This document shows positions 1 to 7,867 of a stretch of DNA of 26,409 bases, in pieces. The notes under the pieces were generated by a model, which worked only from the letters and a program-made list of their open reading frames with translations, was not told the DNA's origin and ran no database searches. Position numbers and translations under genes: made by a program. How positions within the stretch are numbered: position 1 is the first letter of the stretch; each line of letters begins with the position of its first letter. This DNA is from Chara braunii (Eukaryota; Streptophyta; Charophyceae; Charales; Characeae). The stretch lies in NCBI GenBank assembly GCA_003427395.1, contig BFEA01000025.1, positions 453,301 through 479,709 on the forward strand, written 5' to 3'.

Positions 1-54
<54 letters not shown>
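1..54. repeat. (AG)27 microsatellite, probable end of a third repeat copy
   Basis: This is a perfect AG dinucleotide run starting at the window edge. Directly after it comes an 18-base segment (55-72) that recurs at 1457-1474, 67 bases after the GA tract that ends the repeat at 581-1390. This suggests that the AG run is the tail of another copy of the same repeat family, with its body lying outside the window. The microsatellite itself is seen directly; its membership of the family is inferred. Confidence 0.8.
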
Positions 55-56
<2 letters not shown>

Positions 57-580
57 GTCGGCCCACCTTGAATAAGAGACAAACTCACTCATACTTCGCA
101 CCAGATAACTATATATATCACAACCTTTAGTAGTTCGAATGATAGGACCGGGGTAACAGCCCTGTGAAGGAACTTCCACAGGGGGTACTTCCCCCAAATG
201 GACTTGTGTGTGTGAACATATATTGCGGACACTTCTGCACAGTAAAAACCATGCACCATACCATCGCAACACTTCAGGAGGAGAATACGCATCTGAGTGG
301 AGTTGAGTCGAAAGGCAAGGAAGGGAGAACAACGAAACACACAGGCCACAGACGAGAAGACAACACATAGGCTGGAGGGCATGGGGGAGGAGGGAGGGAA
401 GACAACACACCAGCGACAGACACGGCAGGCAACAAAAAAAATGACCAAGGGCTGGAAGGCACGAGGGATATAGGACGGCAGACAACAACAAGCACAAAAG
501 GCAGGCAAATCAGAAAAAAGTAAAGTCCAGAAAAGTTTCAGAAATTCAGAGCCTGAAAATAAAATAAAATAAAAACTGAT
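55..580. other. Spacer without a recognisable gene
   Basis: This is A- and CA-rich DNA between the opening AG tract and the first hammerhead-bearing repeat. Reading frames of up to 139 codons exist on the minus strand, but they are Cys/Ser/Pro-rich, resemble no family and look compositional. The last 60 bases are A-rich (repeated AAAAT units at 556-575). Read on the minus strand, they form a T-rich stretch just downstream of the hammerhead. No tRNA, splice or promoter signal was recognised. Confidence 0.6.
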
Positions 581-586
581 GATGAA

Positions 587-642
587 AGATTGTTTCGTCG
601 GAGTTGCACCGACTCATCAGGAGGCTGAACCCTCGACAATCT
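587..642 (-). ncRNA. Type III hammerhead ribozyme, intact core
   Basis: On the minus strand this 56-nt segment folds exactly as a type III hammerhead. Stem III has 7 pairs (642-636 with 593-587). The cleavage site follows GUC, between 635 and 634. Stem I is GAGG/CCUC with a 6-nt loop (634-621). The core CUGAUGA lies at 620-614. Stem II is GUCGG/CCGAC with a 7-nt loop (613-597). GAAA lies at 596-593. All conserved core positions (C3, U4, G5, A6, U7, G8, A9, G12, A13, A14, A15.1, U16.1, C17) are present. Hammerheads self-cleave, leaving a 2',3'-cyclic phosphate and a 5'-hydroxyl; type III motifs occur in plant retrozymes and viroid-like RNAs. Activity is predicted, not shown. Whether loops I and II make the stabilising tertiary contact cannot be judged from sequence alone. 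Confidence 0.9.
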
Positions 643-1046
643 GCGGGAATCTCCGTATTAGATGGTTTGGGTCATGAACGCTTTGACCCTTGTTGAAGGC
701 AGACTGTCCCCAAGCGGAACATAGCAGCGGACGGCGACCCTGTGGAGCACCAGGCAGCACAGTAGAGGCAACACGGCTGCACAACGCCAAAAACGACTGC
801 AAGGAAAGACATGGCATGCAGCGCAGAAACACGGAAGGCACGGCCAGCGGATGGGCAGCAAGGCAGCGGAGCAGCGAAGCGCAAGGCAACACCGACAACA
901 CAGCCACACCACACAGCGAACACAGCAACTTGCAGAGAACAACATGCAAAGCAAGCGGGGCAGGCAGCAAGGCGGCGGTGGTGCGCAGACGAGGCAGTCC
1001 ACACATCCAACACGGAGCAAAGCAGCGCATGACCTACTCACATCAC

Positions 1047-1090
1047 GATTGAATCCTGCAGACTGTTGGTTCCCACCACCCACTGAGCCA
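1047..1090 (-). promoter_or_regulatory. tRNA-like A box and B box (Pol III promoter), copy A
   Basis: On the minus strand, TGGCTCAGTGGG (1090-1079) matches the Pol III A-box consensus. GATTCAATC (1055-1047) is a B box with one change from GGTTCRANNC. Their starts are about 35 bases apart, as in a tRNA gene. The boxes lie about 440 bases upstream of the hammerhead in transcription order. A tRNA-like T stem does not form well here, so this is a promoter-like relic and not a tRNA gene. Confidence 0.5.
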
Positions 1091-1306
1091 GGGAGTCACT
1101 CCGATGAGCATCCATCATCACCTACAGGCAACACAGGCATCCCGAACTGAGCGGCCCCCATAAGAGTGCAGTAGGCACTCCAAACGAGGAACCACCGACT
1201 GTTTGGCACTACTTAAGGGTGCTCAGTTTGGGTAGGCAAAAACACTTAGAAAATATTAGGGGGAGGACAGACAACAATAGGAAAACAGACAAACATACAA
1301 TTGATT

Positions 1307-1310
<4 letters not shown>

Positions 1311-1362
<52 letters not shown>

Positions 1363-1390
1363 CAGAGAGAGAGACAGAGAGAGAGAGAGG
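1311..1390. repeat. (GT)18 followed by imperfect (GA)n
   Basis: A GT run (1311-1346) passes directly into a GA run (1347-1390) interrupted by two CA steps. The same GT-then-GA order closes the second repeat copy at 2874-2962, so the compound microsatellite is part of the repeat unit and not an independent expansion. Confidence 0.95.
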
Positions 1391-1996
1391 TCTGTACTCT
1401 TAAGGCACGCGAGGTACGGCACATCATTGCTCATAACCGCACAGCTCCAACAAACCGTGTCGGCCCACCTTGAAGGCCAACAAAAAAACTTGTAGGCGTG
1501 GGACAGATGCATCCAGTAGTGGAGGGAAGGGAATTATAAACCAGACTCTACGAGCAGCATTTACTCTTCAACTGCAGTACACGGACTGGACATGGGACAG
1601 ATGCATCCGACAGTGGAAGGTAGGGGATTACTATGTCTAATGATGAGAGTAGCATCAATGTTTCGGACGCCGTTTTCAGACAGATGTGTGTGTGTGTGTG
1701 TGTGTGTTATATTCGCATTGTGTGGCATCTGCGACCGCGTCACGGCATGTTGCGTTGAAGAGTGTGCTTATAAACAACACCAGGAAAGAGCCCGCAGCCA
1801 GGGATGCCCATAGAAAAGAATGCTTATAATGCCCAGCTTTCAAAAGCCAGAGAACGAAAAAAAAGAAGGGAGAGAAACAGAAACCAAACTGACCAGCAGT
1901 AAGGCAAATAAAACAAGGCAAGAGTCGAGAAGCAGCCTGGCAACAAGACAGACAAAAGAACAAACAGCAAAAAAAACAAAGCAAAAAAAAACAAAA
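1391..1996. other. Spacer between the two hammerhead repeats
   Basis: This 606-bp stretch has no recognisable gene. It holds the 18-base segment shared with 55-72 (at 1457-1474), a short internal direct repeat beginning GGGACAGATGCATCC (1500 and 1592 regions), a (TG)11 tract at 1685-1707, and an A-rich end (about 1965-1996) that is T-rich when read from the minus strand just after the second hammerhead. If both hammerheads cleaved a minus-strand transcript, this spacer would lie inside the excised 1416-nt RNA. Confidence 0.6.
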
Positions 1997-2002
1997 GATG
2001 AA

Positions 2003-2058
2003 AGATTGTTTTGTCGGAGTTGCACTGACTCATCAGGAGGCTGAACCCTCGACAATCT
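2003..2058 (-). ncRNA. Degenerate type III hammerhead ribozyme
   Basis: This segment has the same 56-nt layout as 587-642. Stem III (7 pairs), stem I and the CUGAUGA box are unchanged. Two changes matter: core position G12 is A (plus-strand T at 2012), so GAAA reads AAAA, and stem II has an A/C mismatch at its fourth pair. G12 acts as the general base in hammerhead cleavage, so this copy should be inactive or nearly so. Its predicted cleavage position would be between 2051 and 2050. Confidence 0.85.
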
Positions 2059-2618
2059 GCGGAATCTCCATATTTGATGGTTTGGGTCATGAACCCTTTG
2101 ACCCTTGTTGAAGGCAGACTGTCCCCAAGCGGAACATAGCAGCGGGCAGCAACCCTGTGGAGCACCAGGCAACACAGTAGAAGCAACACGGCTGCACAAC
2201 GCCAAAAACGACTGCAAGGAACGACATGGCACGCAGGGCATGCAGCGCGGCAACTGTGTAGTGAAGCACAAGACAGCACAAACAAGGCAACAGCACTGCA
2301 CGGGGCGACAGGGCGAGCGGACCAGCAGGTCAGCAACCGTGCAGCGGAGCACAAAGAACAAGCAACAAGGCGACCAACACACAGGGCACACAAGCGGCAA
2401 GCACAAAAGGCACATCCAGCGGATGAGCAGCACGGCAGCGAAGCAGCGAAGCGCAAGACAACATGAACAACACAGCCACACCGCACAGCGAACACATCAA
2501 CCTGCGAAGAACCACATGTGAAGCAAGCGGGACAGGCAGCAGGGCAGCGGTAGAGCGCAGACGAGCACGTCCACACATCCAGCACGGAGCAAAGCAGCAC
2601 ATGACCTACTCACATCAC

Positions 2619-2662
2619 GATTGAACCCCGCAGACTGTTGGTTCCCACCACCCACTGCGCCA
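2619..2662 (-). promoter_or_regulatory. tRNA-like A box and B box (Pol III promoter), copy B
   Basis: On the minus strand, TGGCGCAGTGGG (2662-2651) is a good A box and GGTTCAATC (2627-2619) a good B box, with tRNA-like spacing of about 35 bases. A Pol III start just upstream would give an RNA of roughly 620 nt to the hammerhead cleavage position, followed by T runs that could terminate Pol III. Confidence 0.55.
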
Positions 2663-2871
2663 GGGAGTCACTCCGACGAACATATGTCATCACTGACAGG
2701 CAACACAGACATCCCGAACCGAGCAGCCCCCATAAGAGTGAAGTAGGCACTCCAAAAGAGGAACCACCGACTGTTTGGCACTACCTAAGGGTGCTCAGTT
2801 GGGCACACAAAAACTTAGAAAACATCAAGGGGAAGACAGACAACAGAAGAAAGACCAACATATATAAAACT

Positions 2872-2873
<2 letters not shown>

Positions 2874-2962
<89 letters not shown>
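2874..2962. repeat. (GT)18 followed by (AG)26
   Basis: A perfect GT run (2874-2910) is followed by a perfect AG run (2911-2962). It is the terminal tract of repeat copy B. It is purer than the matching tract of copy A, which fits ongoing slippage. Confidence 0.95.
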
Positions 2963-2970
<8 letters not shown>

Positions 2971-3445
2971 GTTGCCACCAAAACAGCCCCTATTCCAGCC
3001 AGACAAGTTGATTCGAGTTGAGCCAGCCCAACAACTAAAGAATTTACCTCTTTAGCAAGCAACAAGAATCATAATTAAACCATTTGAATTGTGTTCAGTT
3101 GGGGTTTCTTTGGGGCAACAGCTCCTCTTTTACTATGCCTCACACATACAAGGCTGCGCATGTTGATTGTGGTCGAGCGACAACTGCCCATATCCCCGTG
3201 TGCCTTAACTGCCCACTTGCACGTTACAACTGGAGGCAGAGTAAAAAGGGAGGTATGCTGCTGCGCGTTTCTCTTCAGATCTTCGTACTCCTGTTTATTT
3301 CACTTCTGATCTTCATATCATTTGTTCTCCTAACGATGCTCATTCCTATGTGTTTGCTAGTAGCACAAGAGGGGAGGGTGGAGGGGAGGGTGCAGGGAAA
3401 GGGAGAGAAGGTGGAGTTCTTTAGGAGTGTGGGGTAGGGGGAGGT
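2963..3445. other. Spacer with a G-rich purine stretch
   Basis: No gene was recognised. A 117-codon plus-strand frame (3084-3437) contains a hydrophobic stretch but has no family resemblance. From 3370 the DNA becomes purine-rich: 3371-3390 has four G runs with short loops (a possible G-quadruplex). GGTAGGGGGAGG (about 3433-3444) sits directly before the LTR-like sequence that starts at 3446 and could be a polypurine tract of a plus-oriented element. Confidence 0.5.
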
Positions 3446-4369
3446 TGTGGCATACTCAGTACCTGCTGGGCCCGACGAGGTAGACTAGGGGTCCGTAGGT
3501 GTAGGGTCTGCGTTGTTTCGACCCTCAGTAGGGTCTGCAGGGTCAGTAGGCCGAGTTTAGGCCGAGTAGGACCGGTACCAGTTTAAAGGTCCGGTAGGCC
3601 TCGTTTTGGGGTACAGGCCCTGGCGCGCGTTTTGGCGCTAAGGCCCTGACTTTGAGGCCGCGCCGTTTCAGTAGGCGCTGGAGCAGCCTTAGTTTGGGCA
3701 CCAAACTTTGACGCCCAGCCTCAGTTTGAGCGCCAAGACTCGGCGACTTAGGCCGATCCAGCGCTACATATAGCTGGGTCCGACCTCACTTCTGCATTCT
3801 TGAGTAGAGGATCGAGGAGGCATACTTCGGACGACAGTCACGCAGCAGTAGTCGACAATAGGACTAGTCTTCAGCGCTGGGCGCTGATAGAGTAGAGCAG
3901 CGCAGGGAGAGAGAGATGGTGATGGCAGCCTGAGGACTTGCCTGAGACTTACCTGCGTAGCCATTGCTCCAGCTTCCTCTTCAGCACATCCGCACCTGCA
4001 TCAAGGCACCACCTTTTGCAGGTCAGTGTCGGGTATAGAGAGAGAGAGGGATCTTTTTCTTCCTCCTCCAGTCCACCACCTTCTTCTTCCCCTCCCAGCG
4101 CTCTTACTTCTTCGGCTATGAATGAGAGAGAGAGAGAGACAGAGAGAGAGATTTGACGATACTCGGGATTGGGGCTCCACATTGGGTAGAGACATTGGGG
4201 GGACTATTGGGATTGATATCAGCGACATTTGGGTTGACAACATTCTCATCTCTTCCCCCTTCTCCTTCGCCTCTTCCCCCCCCTCCTCATCTGTGTAGGA
4301 GTTAGGCCTGGCACCTTCGTCCTGGAGTGTAGTGCCAGGCCATTCACACCGTGTGATGATGATGATGTA
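3446..4369 (+). mobile_element. Left part of an older LTR, split by element 1
   Basis: The segment starts TGTGGCATAC after a purine tract and continues, beyond the insertion, at 14265. Its last part (about 4190-4369) is the reverse complement of 14870-15060 and 22330-22500, which lie inside the LTRs of element 2. Joining 4369 to 14265 gives continuous similarity to those LTRs across the break. A TATA-like CATATAG (3767-3773) lies about 320 bases from the left edge, the expected place for a U3 promoter. GC-rich U3 (3450-3760), GA microsatellites and a minus-strand CAGGTAAGT (about 3950) complete the match to the LTR family. The opposite orientation shows it is not part of element 2. Confidence 0.7.
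4365..4369. repeat. Target-site duplication ATGTA, left copy
   Basis: The five bases next to the left LTR end of element 1 are ATGTA, the same as 14260-14264 at the other end. Five bases is the usual Ty3/gypsy integrase footprint. Confidence 0.85.
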
Positions 4370-4719
4370 TGTGCCGGACCCGGCGGGACGACGGTCCGAC
4401 AGGATGGAGAAGAAGGGGTTGAGGAAGGAGGAACTGAAGATGGAGCTGGAAGGGACAACGCAACTCCGACGCAGACTCAACACCGCACGTACTCCAACTG
4501 TGCAAAAATGAAGAATGAGGAAAAACAAACAACAGCTGGGGTATACCCCCAGTTGACTGACTGACTGGACTGGACTGGCCTGGTACCGAGAGTGGTACCG
4601 GGCAGGACTGGAACAGCACACGACCTGTGGGGCAGGCCACGGCCTGGTCCCACAGGCCGAACTAGGAAATAGCCAAATAAGCCCTGGTTGTAGGCCAGGG
4701 CAGATGGAGGCCCGCTGCA
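4370..4719 (-). repeat. 3' LTR of element 1
   Basis: This 350-bp LTR is bounded by TG and CA (plus-strand TGTGCC to GCTGCA) and is closely matched by 13922-14259. It is 12 bases longer than its partner, mainly through a short insertion near 4650. It is dense in inverted repeats: GCCCTGG/CCAGGGC (about 4681-4701), CTGGGG-TATA-CCCCCAG (about 4535-4552), and a GGTACC pair (about 4580-4601). The interior side has no clear polypurine tract, which is unusual. Confidence 0.85.
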
Positions 4720-5674
4720 CGATCCTCAGACCTGTAATGGATCGCAAGAGCCATAAACACGCTATCCGCAAAGCAGTAAAGAAAGCTGAGAAATTTAGGA
4801 TGCGGAGCAAGCTCCATGCGGACTCCATGTGATGCATCCTAAGATGCATAATGTCAAAAGAAAAACAAATGTCTGGTATACATGTCCTAACTAACAGCAG
4901 AAAATGAAATGTAGCAATATACAATCTTAAAGTCCTGGAGGCAATTGCCTCGGTGCTGAAAGGAAAAAAAGCAATATGTCACAAGATAATGTCACATCGC
5001 TGAATCACTAAGAGTGGGATGGTCTCAGAGGGGGTGAATGCAGCCTAAGAATCGAAACTCCTAAGGGCAGTCACACATGAAGGTGGGATAGGCCATCAGG
5101 CTCAAGGTGGGAGAGTGGTAGCGAAACAAAACCAAGGACCCTAACAGATAGACCACAAGGGCGGGTAATGGTCAACAAAAGGATGACACTATGTAGGGTC
5201 GACCCTGGAAAAGGGGGAGCCTGGAATAGGGTGGAGATGTGCCTAATAGAAGGCATGCAAGGGTCGACACTAGGGTGATGAGGGCAGTGGGTGAGGGAAA
5301 CATGCACACAACTCACCGACTGGGGAGGAGGGAGCTAGATCTGGGAGTAGGGAAGCCAAGATAAGGCTACGGTCCCCATGCCTATGCGATACCAAGGGAG
5401 AGCCCAACTCTAAGAGACCCAGCTAAGTGAGAACCATCATGCGACAGATGCAAGGGGATGTATAGGGTAGGGTGGTGGCGTGAAGTAATCACGTCCAAAG
5501 TAGCTGAAGCCGATAAGATGGCTGAAGTCGAGAAGGTGATTGTCGAGGTGGTCGATGACGTCGATGAAGTAGGAGTCGAGTCGATGTCGAAGCAGAGCCA
5601 CAAAACGCTGACATCCAGAAGAAGTTGATGATGGAGTACCTGAAGGTGTGAATCAGTAGGGTGATAGTACGTGA
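4720..5674 (-). other. 3' non-coding region of element 1
   Basis: This stretch lies between the end of the integrase/chromodomain frame and the 3' LTR. Minus-strand frames of 81 and 98 codons occur here but resemble nothing I know. The bases next to the LTR (4720-4740) are mixed and not a purine run on the coding strand. There is a short TCGATG/GTCGA-rich patch at 5510-5600. No extra gene or nested element was recognised. Confidence 0.55.
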
Positions 5675-6748
5675 TCAAAGAGAATCGCCAAGACGCTGAG
5701 GACGTCGACGAGTGCGCTGTGGACGCGTGGAGGCGTCCATCTGCTGCTGAAGAACGGCCTCAGAGGGAGCGGGCTCGTCCTCAACAATCTCCTTAGCCGG
5801 AGGAGGAAGAGGGTCAGTCAGCTGAGTGGGAGTAGATGCCTCAACACGACGAGCGCGATCATATGCACGCATCAACATCCGGGGGTGCGCCAGGTGCTCG
5901 AGTGGCTCCCAAGTTGCCTCCTCATCAGGATAGCCCTTCCAACGCACAAGGTACTCGATGCGTGGAGGGGTGTCGTCGGTAACTCGGCGAGATACGATGT
6001 CGAAAAAAACAAACTTCTCGTGACCGTACACCATGATAGGTGGAGGGCGCTCATAAGGACGTCCGGCGAAGCGCTCGGACGGTCTGCGATAAGGACGCAA
6101 CAAGGAGACGAGGTAAACATCGTGTACGCGAGTCTGTCGAAGGAAATCAGGTAGCTTCACACGGAAGCTGGCCGGACTAGCGGGAGTATCAGAACCGACG
6201 GCCTGAAGGATGCGGCATGGACCGAAGAAACGCCCCCTGAACTTGCGAAGCGTATCCGCTTCGAGTTGCAAGTGGCGTGCGTCGACATGCACATCGTCAC
6301 CGACTTTGAATGGATGATCCATTCGTGATCGGTTTGCCCGCGTGGCCATGCGGGTCTGGGAGTCGATTAGACTCTCATGTGCGCGCTTCATAATCGTCGC
6401 CGTGTGGGTGATCCAGTCGGCAAGCGCAGGACAACGAGTGTCAAGGCGCAACCGCGATGGTCGTAGGAAGCCCGCGGGTACACGAGGGTGGTAGCCGAGG
6501 TCGCAATAAAATGGCGACATCCCCGTGGCTGGCGAAACAGCGCGGTTGTACGCAATCTCCGTGTGGGCTAAGTGTAAGTCCCACTGCTGGTCATCCCTAA
6601 CAAACTTTCGGAGGATATTACCGAGAGTTTTATTGGTGACCTCGGTCTGACCATCCGTCTGAGGGTGGTAAGACGATGAAAAGCGGAGCTGGGATCCGTA
6701 CACCTCGTGTAGGCGCCGCCAGAATGAGGCTGGTAAAGCGCGGGTCAC
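5675..6748 (-). pseudogene. Element 1 integrase C-terminal half with chromodomain
   Basis: Integrase joins the element's DNA ends to host DNA, and the chromodomain guides it to chromatin marks. In this 357-codon frame the third catalytic residue of the DDE triad lies in TDGQTEVTNK (about residues 31-40). The GPY/F-like module follows (FRGRFFGPCRI, about 170-180, to LRPYR). A chromodomain comes at about 240-298, with the core EYLVRWKGYPDEEATWEP. The tail is basic (TRPQRTRRRPQR). The first two catalytic Asp are in the preceding frame, so a single-base shift near 6740 breaks the protein. The frame ends cleanly at a stop at 5675. The domain itself is well preserved; the start shown is where the open frame begins, not a true start. 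Confidence 0.9.
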
Positions 6749-7853
6749 GGTCGGAGATGATGCTCTGAGGTAAGTTGTGATCTCTCATGACTCGGTCAAA
6801 GACGATGTCGGCAACCTCACGAGCGCTAATACGATAGCGGCACGGGACAAAACGTGCACGCTTCATGAAGCGATCGATGATGACCAAGATAGCATTATGA
6901 CCGCGCTGAGTGGGTGGGCGGAGGGGAGCAATGAAATCCATTGAGATGGACTGCCAACGACCCTCAGGTATGGGTAGGGGTTGAAGTAACCCATATGGAA
7001 GGTGGTTCGCACTGTTCATCTCCTGGCAGGTAGGGCACTCCTGGATGTAGGCTTTGACGAAGTCCTTGGACTTCGGCGAGACGTATAGGCGGCAAACACG
7101 AGCCAACGTCTTGTGGAAGCCCATATGACCGACAACTGCCTGGTCATGGAACTCGGCCACAGCCTGGATGCGGAGCTGTCTGGTGGAGGGAACGCAGATA
7201 CGTGGTTCTAGCTTACCAGATCTGCCATGCCAGTACATAAGGCCGTTCTCCCCGAGGGAGTAGGAAGGAACGGTCTTGCCACTCCGCAGTGTTGAGTGGA
7301 TGACGCGATAATCGGGGCAGTGGCGGTACTGAGCGCGATATGCGTCGATCACCAATTGATCAACAGTGGTGATGGCGATGGCAGCAAGATGGATGGGTTC
7401 CCGATTGTGATCAGGACGGCGGGACAAGGCATCGGCTCCGCGGTTCGTTTCACCCTCGATGGGTTGAGTGGTGAAACTGAACTCGGATAAGTCACGCCAC
7501 CAGCGTGCCTGTCGAGGGGAAAGCTTAGGCTTCGTGAGGAAAGTTTTGGACAACTGAGTTGTCCGTGCGCACCGTAAAGGGTGCCCCGTGCAGATTATGA
7601 CGCCAATGCAGGGTATAGCATTAACCACTGCGAGAACCTCACGTTCATCGGCAGTGTAGTTTATCTCGGCAGGCAGTAGCTGACGGGAGTAGAAAGCGAT
7701 CAAGCAATCCCCAGCACGAGCCTCAATAGTCCCATCCTCCGCGATGGTCGGGGAGTAAGTAAAAGGAGGACTGTCAGTGGAGGGAAGTGGTGGGAGGATA
7801 GGCGTCAGTCGAGAAGCAGTGTCAGAAGGAGGGGGGAGGGAAAGGAGGAACAT
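6741..7853 (-). pseudogene. Element 1 RNase H and integrase N-terminal half
   Basis: The frame first encodes the RNase H domain, which removes RNA from RNA/DNA hybrids: AFYSRQLLPAE and YTADEREVLAVV, ending at GADALSRR. Between 7605 and 7545 the frame is scrambled; the neighbouring frame there reads WRHNLHGAPFTVRTDNSVV, so two compensating shifts remove the catalytic RTDN Asp. Integrase follows: a zinc-binding HHCC region (FHDQAVVGHMGFHKT, then CPTC), the first catalytic Asp in SISMDFIAPL and the second in ISDRDPRFTS. Then the frame is lost, and the rest is at 5675-6748. The start of the frame (MFLLSLPPP) is not a biological start. The protein would normally be released from Gag-Pol by the protease. 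Confidence 0.88.
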
Positions 7854-7867
7854 GGGGATAAGGTGAA

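Larger units (their letters stand above)
581..1390 (-). repeat. Hammerhead-bearing direct repeat, copy A
   Basis: This 810-bp unit is repeated at 1997-2962 with high similarity over its whole length. Copy A lacks roughly 155 bp present in copy B (about 2230-2398). In minus-strand order the unit has a (TC)n(AC)n tract, a tRNA-like A box and B box (1090-1047), a GC/CA-rich body, and a type III hammerhead ribozyme (642-587), followed outside the unit by T-rich DNA. Flanks on both sides differ between the two copies, which fits mobile-element ends. There is no open frame with family resemblance, so it is non-autonomous. No tRNA primer site or polypurine tract adjoins it, so it is not a typical LTR retrozyme. 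Identity was judged by eye. Confidence 0.8.
1997..2962 (-). repeat. Hammerhead-bearing direct repeat, copy B
   Basis: This is the second and longer copy (966 bp) of the unit at 581-1390. It begins with the same bases on the plus strand and ends with the same GT-then-GA tract. It keeps about 155 bp of GC/CA-rich sequence missing from copy A. Its A and B boxes are slightly better than those of copy A, but its hammerhead is damaged. Long Cys-rich frames on the minus strand (up to 258 codons) run out of the repeat into the spacer and are open in several frames at once, so I treat them as compositional. The downstream flank (2963 on) differs from that of copy A. Confidence 0.8.

Noticed and set aside
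1209-1512. Frames encoding Ser-Leu and His-Thr repeats
   Set aside because: They are translations of GA and GT microsatellites.
617-2602. Cys-rich minus-strand reading frames of up to 258 codons in and around the hammerhead repeats
   Set aside because: Several frames are open over the same DNA, they cross repeat boundaries, and the residues follow the GCA/ACA-rich composition; no domain is recognisable.
581-2962. Interpretation as a classical plant retrozyme with LTRs
   Set aside because: No TGGTATCAGAGC-like primer site follows the hammerhead copy and no polypurine tract precedes the other; the units are longer than retrozyme LTRs and end in microsatellites.
3084-3437. 117-codon plus-strand frame with a hydrophobic segment
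   Set aside because: No family resemblance, no promoter or splice context, and it ends in a purine tract.
5910-5935. Another CTGATGAG on the minus strand
   Set aside because: No GAAA or complementary stems follow; it lies inside the chromodomain coding sequence.
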